From contig JBBTVW010000053.1 of NCBI GenBank assembly GCA_038063075.1, positions 1 through 7,368 of the forward strand: 7,368 nt of DNA, read 5' to 3'. The position numbers and the translations under genes were made by a program. This DNA comes from JACQHJ01 sp038063075 (GTDB taxonomy: Bacteria; Patescibacteriota; Microgenomatia; Levybacterales; UBA12049). Below are positions 1 to 5,905 of this stretch, piece after piece. Numbering within the stretch: position 1 is the first letter of the stretch; every line of letters starts with the position of its first letter. The notes beneath the pieces are model-generated. The model was given only the letters and a program-made list of their open reading frames with translations. It had not been told where the DNA came from and made no database searches.

Positions 1-488
1 ACTTTGCAAAGAGTTCCAAAATTGCGAGGCTTCAAAAGCTTAAAAGCTAAAATGCTTAAAGAAAGTGCGGAAATTAATTGAAAAAACTGAATCATTAAAT
101 TATTGCCTGAGCTTGTTGAAGAAAGTCCTAAAACTGCTTGAATTGGTGAACTTGATTTGCCATCTGATTTGCCATCTGATCTACCATCTGAAAGCCCATC
201 TCCTGGTCCTCCACCATTATCATTTGGCTTATCTGTTGGAGTTGGCGTGATAATTTCAGTTGGAGTTGGTGTAAATTCTGTTGTAGGCGTTGGTGTTAAT
301 GTTACACTGGTTGTTGGTGTTGGGGTACAATCACAATCTAAATCTATCTCTGTTTGATTAATATTATTTTCTATATTATTTGTACTACTAGTATTACCAG
401 TATTAGTCTGTGCAAATGTTGCGTTAACTAAAAATGTAAATACTAAAAATGTAAATACTAAACCTATAGATTTAAAGAATTTATTCAT
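1..488 (-). CDS. Secreted Thr-Pro-rich surface protein with C-terminal membrane segment (partial, runs off left edge)
   Basis: 162 codons are visible and no stop is reached. The start is fixed: an in-frame TGA lies two codons upstream of the ATG at 488. Residues 1-26 form a signal peptide (MNKFFKS, a hydrophobic core, then a likely cut after NATFA). Residues 27-54 are Asn/Thr-rich with a CDC pair at 52-54. Residues 55-86 are a stalk of TPTPT repeats. Residues 91-112 are Gly-rich followed by SDGK/SDGR repeats. Residues 116-153 read VLGLSS, a short polar stretch and a hydrophobic helix ending in basic residues (KLLKPR), like a C-terminal anchor. This layout, with no folded domain between stalk and anchor, is common in small Microgenomates exported proteins; that comparison is from memory. 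The role is unknown. It has its own consensus promoter at 524-552. The left end is probably close to the true C-terminus, but this cannot be seen. Confidence 0.85.
   Translation of the reverse strand, partial: MNKFFKSIGLVFTFLVFTFLVNATFAQTNTGNTSSTNNIENNINQTEIDLDCDCTPTPTTSVTLTPTPTTEFTPTPTEIITPTPTDKPNDNGGGPGDGLSDGRSDGKSDGKSSSPIQAVLGLSSTSSGNNLMIQFFQLISALSLSILAFKLLKPRNFGTLCK
153..200 (-). repeat. Four degenerate 12-bp tandem units coding SDGK-like repeats
   Basis: Four consecutive 12-bp units occur. The first two are identical (tgatttgccatc) and the other two diverge (tgatctaccatc, tgaaagcccatc). They stay in frame and encode the Ser-Asp-Gly-Lys/Arg run of the secreted protein. Because the unit is a multiple of three, copy number could change without breaking the frame. 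Confidence 0.8.
427..462 (-). repeat. 15-bp perfect tandem duplication inside the signal peptide
   Basis: The unit ctaaaaatgtaaata is present twice (428-442 and 443-457), and the 15-bp periodicity extends from 427 to 462. It encodes VFTFL twice (residues 11-20), doubling five residues of the hydrophobic core of the signal peptide. It looks like an in-frame slippage or duplication event. Confidence 0.85.
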
Positions 489-497
489 TATTCAAAG

Positions 498-515
498 AGG
501 CAGTACTAGGCAGTA
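498..515. repeat. 8-bp direct repeat in the 5' leader
   Basis: The sequence aggcagta occurs at 498-505 and again at 508-515, a 10-bp period equal to about one helical turn. It lies between the -10 box at 524-529 and the start codon at 488, in the transcribed leader or at its edge. It could be a small regulator site or chance; nothing else supports a role. Confidence 0.3.
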
Positions 516-523
516 GTTGTGCG

Positions 524-552
524 ATTATAAAGTAGATGATTTATATTGTCAA
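524..552 (-). promoter_or_regulatory. Consensus sigma-70-type promoter of the secreted protein gene
   Basis: On the minus strand, TTGACA (552-547) is followed by exactly 17 nt and TATAAT (529-524), a perfect match to both consensus hexamers at ideal spacing. The predicted start of transcription is near 517, giving a leader of about 29 nt without a Shine-Dalgarno sequence. It sits in the gap between pyrD (stop at 559) and the secreted protein gene. The nine bases CTGTTGACA are shared with the promoter at 5873-5902. Confidence 0.85.
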
Positions 553-558
553 CAGTTA

Positions 559-1680
559 TTAATAAATATCTTTCCCTATTACTTGACTTATATTTTTATA
601 TCCATCTTTTTTTAATAAAATTATCAAATCTGAATTTATACTTGCTGCTAAAATCGGTCCTTCAAAAATTAATCCTGTAATAAACTGAACAAGAGTTGCT
701 CCTAATTTAATTTTTCTATAAGCATCGTCTGCATTAAAAATCCCACCGCAACCAACAATAATAAGCTTATCTTTATAATTTTTATAAGTAAGACTTATTA
801 AATGATTTGAGGCTTCAAAAGTAGGTCTACCGCTAAAATTACCAATAGGGTACTTAGCTATTTCTTTTTTATTTAACTCTTTATTTTTTCTATCTTTTTG
901 AAGATTTCCAAATATTACCCCATCAATTTTATTTCTATAAATCACTTTTAACATCCTTAAAATTTCACTATCTTTTTTATCAATTGGCATTTTTATAAAA
1001 ATTGGTTTTCTTATATTTAATTTCTTTACTGCTTTTAACAAAATATCTAATTTAAATGGATCATAAAAAGTAACTTTATTGTTTAAGTTTGGACAACTAA
1101 TGTTTAATTCATAATATTTTATTTTTAAATTTGCACTTTCAGCTTTTTTAAAAGCCTTTATAATATCTTCTACAGCACTCTTTTGAGATAGTATTGTAGA
1201 ATTGGTTTGGCCAATACTTATTCCAACTGGCATATCAAAAGTATAATTACGTAGTTTTCTACTCACTTCATTTATTCCTTGATTTTTAAATCCCTTATTA
1301 ACCATTAATGATTTTGATTTTACAAGTCTTGCAAGTCTTGGTTTTTGATTTCCCTCATATGGTAAATTCGTAATTGTTCCAATTGTTTCAAAACCAAAAC
1401 CAACTGATGGCAAAATTTGGGTAAGCTTTGCTTGGTAATCAAAGCCTGCTGCAAGGCCAATTGGGTTTTCAAAAACTATTCCTTTTATTTTTTGTTTTAA
1501 GATAGGGGATTTAACATTAAATAAAAAGCTTAATGTTTTTCTTAGAAAACCTATTTTTCCAATATATTCACCAATTATAGTCATCAAATCATGCATTAAT
1601 TCACTATTAAATAAAAATATTATTTTGCTAAGCAAATATAGATAGGCTATATGATTTAATTTAAGCCAGTAATGTTTCAT
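559..1680 (-). CDS. pyrD: Dihydroorotate dehydrogenase, class-2-like (divergent active site)
   Basis: This is an FMN flavoenzyme oxidising dihydroorotate to orotate in pyrimidine synthesis. At 373 aa it is close to class 2 (quinone-linked, membrane-associated) enzymes. Residues 1-60 form a hydrophobic helical N-terminal extension typical of class 2. The FMN barrel follows: NPIGLAAGFD (72-81), ETIGTIT (98-104), VGISIGQTN (152-160), NISCPN (193-198), IKMPID (229-234), NFSGRP (281-286), VGCGGI (309-314) and VQFITGLIFEGP (331-342). Three positions are unusual for class 2. Cys196 sits where class 2 normally has the catalytic Ser and class 1 has Cys. Tyr82 stands where GFDK normally supplies a Lys. 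The usual INR-x-GF motif reads VNKGF. The ATG overlaps the msrB stop as ATGA, so translation is probably coupled. The family is certain; the electron acceptor is inferred from the N-terminal extension. Confidence 0.9.
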   Translation of the reverse strand: MKHYWLKLNHIAYLYLLSKIIFLFNSELMHDLMTIIGEYIGKIGFLRKTLSFLFNVKSPILKQKIKGIVFENPIGLAAGFDYQAKLTQILPSVGFGFETIGTITNLPYEGNQKPRLARLVKSKSLMVNKGFKNQGINEVSRKLRNYTFDMPVGISIGQTNSTILSQKSAVEDIIKAFKKAESANLKIKYYELNISCPNLNNKVTFYDPFKLDILLKAVKKLNIRKPIFIKMPIDKKDSEILRMLKVIYRNKIDGVIFGNLQKDRKNKELNKKEIAKYPIGNFSGRPTFEASNHLISLTYKNYKDKLIIVGCGGIFNADDAYRKIKLGATLVQFITGLIFEGPILAASINSDLIILLKKDGYKNISQVIGKDIY

Positions 1681-2087
1681 TTATTCTTTGAGGCAGGATT
1701 AAAATTTAGTGCACAAGAGTTTATACAATACCTAAGTCCAGTTGTCTCCTTAGGCCCATCATTAAAAACATGCCCTAAATGAGATCCACAATTTTTGCAT
1801 ATAACCTCTGTTCTCTTTGTTCCATAATCATTATCTTCTTCTAGGATTACATTTTCCCTATTTATAGGATTATCAAAACTTGGCCAACCACTTCCTGAAT
1901 CAAATTTAGTATTTGAAGAAAAAAGTTTTTGACCACATGCAACACAGGTATATATGCCACTTTTGTGATTATTATATAATTTTCCACTAAAGGCAGGCTC
2001 AGTTCCTTTTTCTCGCAAAACCCTGTATTGCTGTGGCGTTAACTTTTTCTTCCAATATTCACTTGTCTTATTTTTCATATCATTCAT
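1677..2087 (-). CDS. msrB: Peptide-methionine (R)-S-oxide reductase MsrB
   Basis: It reduces methionine-R-sulfoxide in oxidised proteins, usually with thioredoxin as reductant. At 136 aa it is a complete single-domain MsrB with no signal peptide, so cytoplasmic. Two CxxC pairs (Cys48/Cys51 and Cys97/Cys100) form the structural zinc site. SGSGWPSF (64-71), GSHLGHVF (101-108) and GLRYCINS (117-124) carry the substrate pocket and catalytic Cys121. The resolving Cys often found in SGCGWPSF is Ser66 here, while an extra Cys125 lies four residues after the catalytic one. The gene begins 12 nt after the acyltransferase stop and ends in a 4-nt overlap with pyrD. The ATG at 2087 is preferred over the in-frame ATG at 2078 because an extended -10 box lies exactly 6 nt upstream. 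No Shine-Dalgarno sequence is present. Confidence 0.96.
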   Translation of the reverse strand: MNDMKNKTSEYWKKKLTPQQYRVLREKGTEPAFSGKLYNNHKSGIYTCVACGQKLFSSNTKFDSGSGWPSFDNPINRENVILEEDNDYGTKRTEVICKNCGSHLGHVFNDGPKETTGLRYCINSCALNFNPASKNK

Positions 2088-2093
2088 AAGCTT

Positions 2094-2102
2094 ATTATAT
2101 CA
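2094..2102 (-). promoter_or_regulatory. Extended -10 box for leaderless msrB transcript
   Basis: On the minus strand TGATATAAT (TGn plus the perfect hexamer TATAAT at 2099-2094) lies 6 nt before the msrB ATG, which places the transcript start at or next to the A of the ATG. No good -35 is visible at 16-18 nt, as expected for an extended -10 promoter. The TGA of the motif is also the stop codon of the acyltransferase gene. Confidence 0.5.
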
Positions 2103-3131
2103 AGATATTTCTATAATTGATTTAACTTTATTTATGATTATGATAATAAGAATAGATAGGGAGAAAATAATTGAAAATTGTATTAATGAATTTTTAAGCA
2201 TTATATTATAATTTGTAAATATAAGCACAGCGTCTAAAATTATAAAATGAATAAAAAATAAAGAATAAGAATTTCTACTAATAAATAAATAGATTGATTT
2301 TAAAATTTTATTTTGCCAAAACTTTAATCTTCCAATAATTAATGCAAAGCATGTAAGAGAAAGTCCAAAGAATAGATAGTAAAAGTCTGGTGGATACTTA
2401 TGATTATAAAAAATTAAAGATTTATCTATTGTTAGGTTATAAAAATAAAGTCCTAAAAATAAAATAAAAAATATCACACCAAATAATAAGTATATTTTGT
2501 CAATATTTTTAGCAACTTTTTCAGACTTTCCTTTTATTGCAACATACATTGCAAAAATAAGAACTAAAGACCAAGGTATCCACATTGTAAAACGATAAGT
2601 AGGGTATGAACCTCCAAAAAAAGTGAATATAAAAGTAATTATCCCTGATAATAAAAGGTAAAGAAAAAGAAATTTCTTTCTTTTAAAAAAAGTTGTAAAA
2701 ATAGGAAAAAGAAGTGTTAATTCGACAAATAAGACTACAAGGAAATTGTAGTTTGTTCCGCCAATCAAAAGAGCTGATTTTGTAAAAAAATCAAGATTTT
2801 GCACAAGCCCTAAACCGTTAAAAATATTTGGGAAAATAATCCATAAAGCATAATGAGAAATTAGGTAAATAAAGAAAGGAATAAGTAACCTGATTAATCT
2901 TTTTTTATACCAAGCTAAAGTTTTTGAAACACTTGAAAAAGAATTTTGATAAATTGATGCTAAAACAAAACCTGAACAAAAAACAAAAGAAATAACAAAA
3001 AATTGAAGATTATTCCATAAAAAATTACTAATTGGATTTGTAAGATTACGAGTTAAAATATGAATTATAATTACCCCAATAATACCAAAAGCTTTTAGAA
3101 CATCTACTTCGTCAAATCTTTTTCTATCCAC
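2100..3131 (-). CDS. Membrane O-acyltransferase, acyltransferase-3 family
   Basis: A 343-aa integral membrane protein with about ten hydrophobic helices. Family marks are DVLKAFGIIGVIIIH (10-24) with the conserved His24, FFVISFVFCSGF (44-55) for the usual FFVLSGF region, the basic loop KKRLIRLLIP (76-85), and a C-terminal helix with SRNSYSLFFIH (285-295) like the family's SYSLYLiH. Members move acetyl or other short acyl groups across the membrane onto surface sugars such as O-antigen or peptidoglycan; the substrate here is unknown. The start is GTG, because no ATG precedes the conserved first helix and a -10 box sits 6 nt upstream. The base composition is very AT-rich. Its stop is 12 nt from msrB. 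A role in decorating a surface polysaccharide fits the nearby sugar dehydrogenase but is inference. Confidence 0.88.
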   Translation of the reverse strand: MDRKRFDEVDVLKAFGIIGVIIIHILTRNLTNPISNFLWNNLQFFVISFVFCSGFVLASIYQNSFSSVSKTLAWYKKRLIRLLIPFFIYLISHYALWIIFPNIFNGLGLVQNLDFFTKSALLIGGTNYNFLVVLFVELTLLFPIFTTFFKRKKFLFLYLLLSGIITFIFTFFGGSYPTYRFTMWIPWSLVLIFAMYVAIKGKSEKVAKNIDKIYLLFGVIFFILFLGLYFYNLTIDKSLIFYNHKYPPDFYYLFFGLSLTCFALIIGRLKFWQNKILKSIYLFISRNSYSLFFIHFIILDAVLIFTNYNIMLKNSLIQFSIIFSLSILIIIIINKVKSIIEIS

Positions 3132-3137
3132 AATGTT

Positions 3138-3166
3138 ATTATATATTGCTTCCTGATAAATACAAA
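3138..3166 (-). promoter_or_regulatory. Promoter of the acyltransferase gene, apparently leaderless
   Basis: On the minus strand a perfect TATAAT (3143-3138) is preceded at 17 nt by TTTGTA (3166-3161), or at 16 nt by TTGTAT (3165-3160). Only six bases separate the -10 box from the GTG start at 3131, so the transcript should begin at about the start codon. The same 6-nt spacing occurs before msrB. Confidence 0.55.
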
Positions 3167-3185
3167 ATGGATCAAATCATTAGAG

Positions 3186-3956
3186 TTATTTTGCTATCTT
3201 TCTTTTACTAGCACCAGATATAATTTTAGGATAATCTGTTACATATAATCCTAAAACTGCCTTACTTCTTGTTTTCCTGTCTCCTGTTAAATTAAGAGAT
3301 ATTACTTGCTGATTTCCTCCAGGAATTTGTAGAACTTGATATCCTGCTGTTTGCTCAAGATCTATAACTAGCATAGCAGGGAATATAATACTTCTTAACC
3401 TTGGCGTATGTAATTCCTCTGATGCACGGATCCTTGCTCCTCTAGCTGATGCAATCATAAATTCAAAGGCAGGAAGATCTTGATTAAGTAATGATTGTGT
3501 TGTATTTGGAAGATAAATCGGCAACCTTGATAGACCCTCCCTTACTGATGGATTTAATAAACCCTGTGCTGATTTTATAACTCTTCTCTTAGTTGGGTCT
3601 CCATTTGGATCTGGAAATCTTATTTCACTAGTAACAGAACAAGCTAATCCCTGTAAAGCAATTGACCTTCCCCTAAATTCATCCTCTATTCTTTGGGCAA
3701 GGGGTCCTAAAAGCATTGATTTTAATTTTTCACTTGGAGATAAATTATCGGATGCTAAATTTACAGGACGAACATACTGAATTCCTGGATGATCCCTTAA
3801 CCCCAAGAGTTGACTAAATGTTGGACTATCAAAATATCTTTCTCTTAAATCTGGCAAAGGCTCTTCAGTAGGCAAACCTAATCCCTTTCTTATAAAAAGA
3901 AGAGCTGATGCATAATCACTAGATTTTACAGTTTCTATTCGGAATCTTTCTGTCAT
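3186..3956 (-). CDS. Hypothetical Arg-rich cytoplasmic protein of unknown family
   Basis: I do not recognise this 256-aa protein. It has no signal peptide, no membrane helix and no motif I can assign. There is one Cys (Cys106). Distinct stretches are PEDLRERYFDSP-like acidic/basic sequence near 33-45, SEIRFPDPNGDPTKRR (110-125), ASARGARIRASEE (169-181) and a C-terminal half with beta-strand character (188-245) ending in a basic tail, SKRKIAK-like. Arginine outnumbers lysine about two to one (23 against 12), the reverse of its neighbours. Sampled lines of the gene are roughly 38-45% GC, against 20-25% for sampled lines of the acyltransferase and pyrD genes. That suggests a different origin or strong constraint. 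The ATG at 3956 is supported by a promoter 8 nt upstream. It is a single complete frame flanked by gaps of 43 and 54 nt. Confidence 0.8.
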   Translation of the reverse strand: MTERFRIETVKSSDYASALLFIRKGLGLPTEEPLPDLRERYFDSPTFSQLLGLRDHPGIQYVRPVNLASDNLSPSEKLKSMLLGPLAQRIEDEFRGRSIALQGLACSVTSEIRFPDPNGDPTKRRVIKSAQGLLNPSVREGLSRLPIYLPNTTQSLLNQDLPAFEFMIASARGARIRASEELHTPRLRSIIFPAMLVIDLEQTAGYQVLQIPGGNQQVISLNLTGDRKTRSKAVLGLYVTDYPKIISGASKRKIAK

Positions 3957-3960
3957 AAGT

Positions 3961-4003
3961 GGATATTTTATAATATCCTATAGCAATAATCAAGTTATCC
4001 TAT
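3961..4003. promoter_or_regulatory. Candidate operator: inverted repeat over the -10 box plus direct repeats around the -35
   Basis: A perfect 6-bp inverted repeat, ggatat (3961-3966) and atatcc (3973-3978), brackets tttata in the core promoter of the hypothetical gene. In addition tatcctat occurs at 3974-3981 and again at 3996-4003, 22 bp apart (about two helical turns), on either side of the -35. Such an arrangement is what a repressor site would look like, but AT-rich sequence produces short repeats by chance. Confidence 0.35.
3965..3993 (-). promoter_or_regulatory. Promoter of the hypothetical gene, nearly leaderless
   Basis: On the minus strand TTGATT (3993-3988) is followed by 17 nt and TAAAAT (3970-3965). 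The -10 ends 8 nt before the ATG at 3956, predicting a leader of one or two bases. An alternative -10, TATAAA (3972-3967), overlaps it. No Shine-Dalgarno sequence is present between promoter and start. Confidence 0.5.
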
Positions 4004-4566
4004 GATATTTGGAGTTTTGACCATTTTTCAAGCCATTTTTTCTCTTTAATTCTTTTATTAAATATGTTCCTATTTTTATTAAACTTAGGCGTTGGCTTTA
4101 AAACTAAACCTACTAAATCACCTATTCCAAACGGCGCAATTAAAGTTAATTTACCCCTATTAAGTCTTACTCCTATGCAAGTTGCTGTTTCTACCCAATT
4201 TGACAGACTCTCTTTAGAATCCTTATAAGGTTTATCACTATGAAATAAATGCATCCTAGCTTGATTTGTAACGCTCCATTTTATTTTAGGCATTATTTTA
4301 CTTAAAGCATTTTGATACTCTATTTCTTTTTCAGTGGAATATGATTTTTCTTCTATTTTTGTGAAATCTTTTTTGTCAAAATAAATTATATCTATATCTG
4401 GCACTAATGTTTTCTTTTTGTAACCGTGTAAGGCGTCCCAAACTTTCCCTCTTACAAAACCTGCACCTATCCACCAATCAGGTAAGTTTAAAGCTTCAAC
4501 AGTCTTTAAAACATCCATCATCCATTTATCATTTTGTATTAAAAGAATAATGTCTTTTTTTGTCAT
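4000..4566 (-). CDS. Nucleotidyltransferase family protein (DUF925 / NTP_transf_6 type)
   Basis: A 188-aa soluble protein, full length for this family. WWIGAGFVRGKVWDALHGY (31-49) is the nucleotide-binding segment with the G-G/R signature. DIDIIYFD (57-64) carries the two acidic residues, Asp57 and Asp59, expected to hold metal in Pol-beta-fold transferases. NQARMH (101-106), ETATCIGVRL (126-135) and APFGIGDLVGLVLKPTP (144-160) are the other conserved blocks, and the C-terminus ends with the usual KKWLEKWSKL (176-185). The family is related to nucleotidyltransferases, but its substrate is not established, so no reaction is assigned. It starts 21 nt after the beta-helix gene and has no convincing promoter of its own, so it is probably co-transcribed with that gene. 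No Shine-Dalgarno sequence is seen. Its stop lies inside the promoter region of the next gene. Confidence 0.9.
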   Translation of the reverse strand: MTKKDIILLIQNDKWMMDVLKTVEALNLPDWWIGAGFVRGKVWDALHGYKKKTLVPDIDIIYFDKKDFTKIEEKSYSTEKEIEYQNALSKIMPKIKWSVTNQARMHLFHSDKPYKDSKESLSNWVETATCIGVRLNRGKLTLIAPFGIGDLVGLVLKPTPKFNKNRNIFNKRIKEKKWLEKWSKLQIS

Positions 4567-4587
4567 TTGAAGTTTTAAAAATTAAAT

Positions 4588-5859
4588 TTAATTACAGACA
4601 GAAGTTGGATAATAATTATCTGCTTTTGATCCAAATACTTCTTTTGATCCATTTTCAGACATATTATTTCCACATATTTTTCCTTGAGGTTCTGTTTCTA
4701 TTTTTAAACCTCCTGCTTGGTTTTGCTTAAAAGTATTACCGTAGACATTGTTTCCAAGGCCATAAATAATACCATCTACTGTATGGCCACCAAGCCTTAC
4801 TCCTGCGCCTTTATTTCCAAACGTAAGATTGTACCTAAATGTATTTTTATCACCTCTTGCGTCCAATCCACCTGATTGGGGATCCATTTGGCCAGTGCAT
4901 GAATTATACTCAACAATATTCTCACTAGATCCTTCTTTTATATCAACACATTCATTTCCCTGTGTGTTAATTATATTGTGATGAATATAATTTTTTGTAG
5001 ATTTATCAGGACCACTTGTTGGATTTTTACCATCACTCCATTGATCTGCAGAAGTTCCTAAATAAATACCCTCTCCATTTTTATTATCACTTTCAAATTT
5101 AAAATCAAATACACCACATGGACCAATTGTGTTATATGAAACTTCACTTCCGACTACAAAATATCTTAATCTAACGCATTCTCCTCCAGAATTTTGAATT
5201 GTCATTTTAGTTATCTTTAAACCAGTAACTTCATTTTGTTGTTTTTTACCTAATACATATATCAGTTTATCTCTATAACTTTTTTCATCATTTGGATCAC
5301 CTACTAATCCATCAATAGTAAATCCTTCTAAGTGAATATTGTTATGATTTATTTCAATTACACGTGGAGAACCTGCTCCCCTTACGATAGCCTGTTTTTT
5401 TCCTTTTATGGTAATTGGTGCATTACTTAACCCATCTCTAACGCTTACAACATCTTGAAAATAGTTTCCATTTAAAAGATTAATAACGTCTGAGGGATTT
5501 GCCAAAACTAAGGCTTTTTGTATAGTTTTTAAAGGCAATTCTTTACTTATCCCAGTATTGTTATCATTTCCTTTATTTGGATCAACAAAATAATTGATAC
5601 CTATCTTGTCATCACTAGTAGTATCGCTACTAGACTTATTGGTTGGAGACAAAGATGCGCCAACCCCAATATTTACTTCTTCACTCTTTTCTTTTGACTT
5701 ATTATTTTTATTAAATAAAGCAAAAACTATTGAAAGCGAAAGTATAACGATAATAATAACTGCAAGTATTTTTATCATAGAATTTGACACAGGTTTAACT
5801 ACTTGTTTTTTCTTTTTTTTAGATCTTACGATTTTAGACCGAGATTTTTTTCTAACCAT
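4588..5859 (-). CDS. Membrane-anchored right-handed parallel beta-helix protein
   Basis: A 423-aa protein. Residues 1-28 are strongly basic (a KKKKK run at 14-18) and residues 29-49 form one hydrophobic helix, predicting an uncleaved N-terminal anchor with the bulk outside. Residues 50-88 are a polar Ser/Asn/Lys linker. From 89 the DUF1565-like opening YFVDPNKGNDNNTG, then LPLKTIQKALVLANPSD (108-124) and NLLNGNY, is the classic start of pectate-lyase-like beta-helix domains. Parallel beta-helix coils continue to the end, e.g. HHNIINTQGNECVDIKEGSS (293-312), NIVEYNSCTGQ (314-324), NTFRYNLTFGNKGAGVRLGG (339-358) and NVYGNTFKQNQAGGLKIE (371-388). Such folds are mostly polysaccharide lyases, epimerases or binding proteins. 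An uronic-acid polymer is a reasonable guess because the neighbouring enzyme belongs to the family that makes nucleotide-linked uronic acids, but no catalytic residues can be assigned. A consensus promoter precedes it. Confidence 0.88.
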   Translation of the reverse strand: MVRKKSRSKIVRSKKKKKQVVKPVSNSMIKILAVIIIVILSLSIVFALFNKNNKSKEKSEEVNIGVGASLSPTNKSSSDTTSDDKIGINYFVDPNKGNDNNTGISKELPLKTIQKALVLANPSDVINLLNGNYFQDVVSVRDGLSNAPITIKGKKQAIVRGAGSPRVIEINHNNIHLEGFTIDGLVGDPNDEKSYRDKLIYVLGKKQQNEVTGLKITKMTIQNSGGECVRLRYFVVGSEVSYNTIGPCGVFDFKFESDNKNGEGIYLGTSADQWSDGKNPTSGPDKSTKNYIHHNIINTQGNECVDIKEGSSENIVEYNSCTGQMDPQSGGLDARGDKNTFRYNLTFGNKGAGVRLGGHTVDGIIYGLGNNVYGNTFKQNQAGGLKIETEPQGKICGNNMSENGSKEVFGSKADNYYPTSVCN

Positions 5860-5872
5860 TTTTATTATGTAG

Positions 5873-5902
5873 AGTATAGACTGGGATTACAAGAAGTGTC
5901 AA
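5873..5902 (-). promoter_or_regulatory. Strong sigma-70-type promoter of the beta-helix gene, with UP-like AT tract
   Basis: On the minus strand TTGACA (5902-5897) is followed by 18 nt and TATACT (5878-5873). The predicted start is about 6-7 nt before the ATG at 5859, so the leader is very short and holds no Shine-Dalgarno sequence. Immediately upstream, at 5917-5907, the sequence AAATATATTTT fits the UP-element pattern AAAWWTWTTTT, close to the position of the proximal subsite. The promoter begins only 14 nt after the stop codon of the preceding dehydrogenase gene. Confidence 0.75.
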
Positions 5903-5905
5903 CAG

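Noticed and set aside
65..357. Plus-strand open frames over the secreted protein gene
   Set aside because: They are antisense to the repeat-rich Thr-Pro and SDGK coding region and give low-complexity Val/Gly or Leu/His sequence with no domain.
27..820. Shared 13-mer gaggcttcaaaag near 27 and near 808
   Set aside because: The two copies encode different peptides in different frames and have no extended similarity, so coincidence is likely.
1677..2102. TGA recoding (genetic code 25)
   Set aside because: TGA ends both the acyltransferase and msrB frames exactly where the families end, and downstream genes start there, so it is a normal stop.
4581..4592. Palindrome attaaatttaat at the end of the beta-helix gene
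   Set aside because: Perfect but AT-only with no loop, expected by chance in this composition.
4588..5859. Beta-helix gene as the variable target of the retroelement
   Set aside because: Its 3' end shows no variable-repeat-like segment and no partner repeat elsewhere in the window; it also has a non-lectin fold.
5594..5872. Plus-strand open frame opposite the start of the beta-helix gene
   Set aside because: It is the reverse of the basic N-terminus and membrane helix; its hydrophobic look comes from the complement of Lys-rich codons. The promoter and domain evidence support the minus strand.
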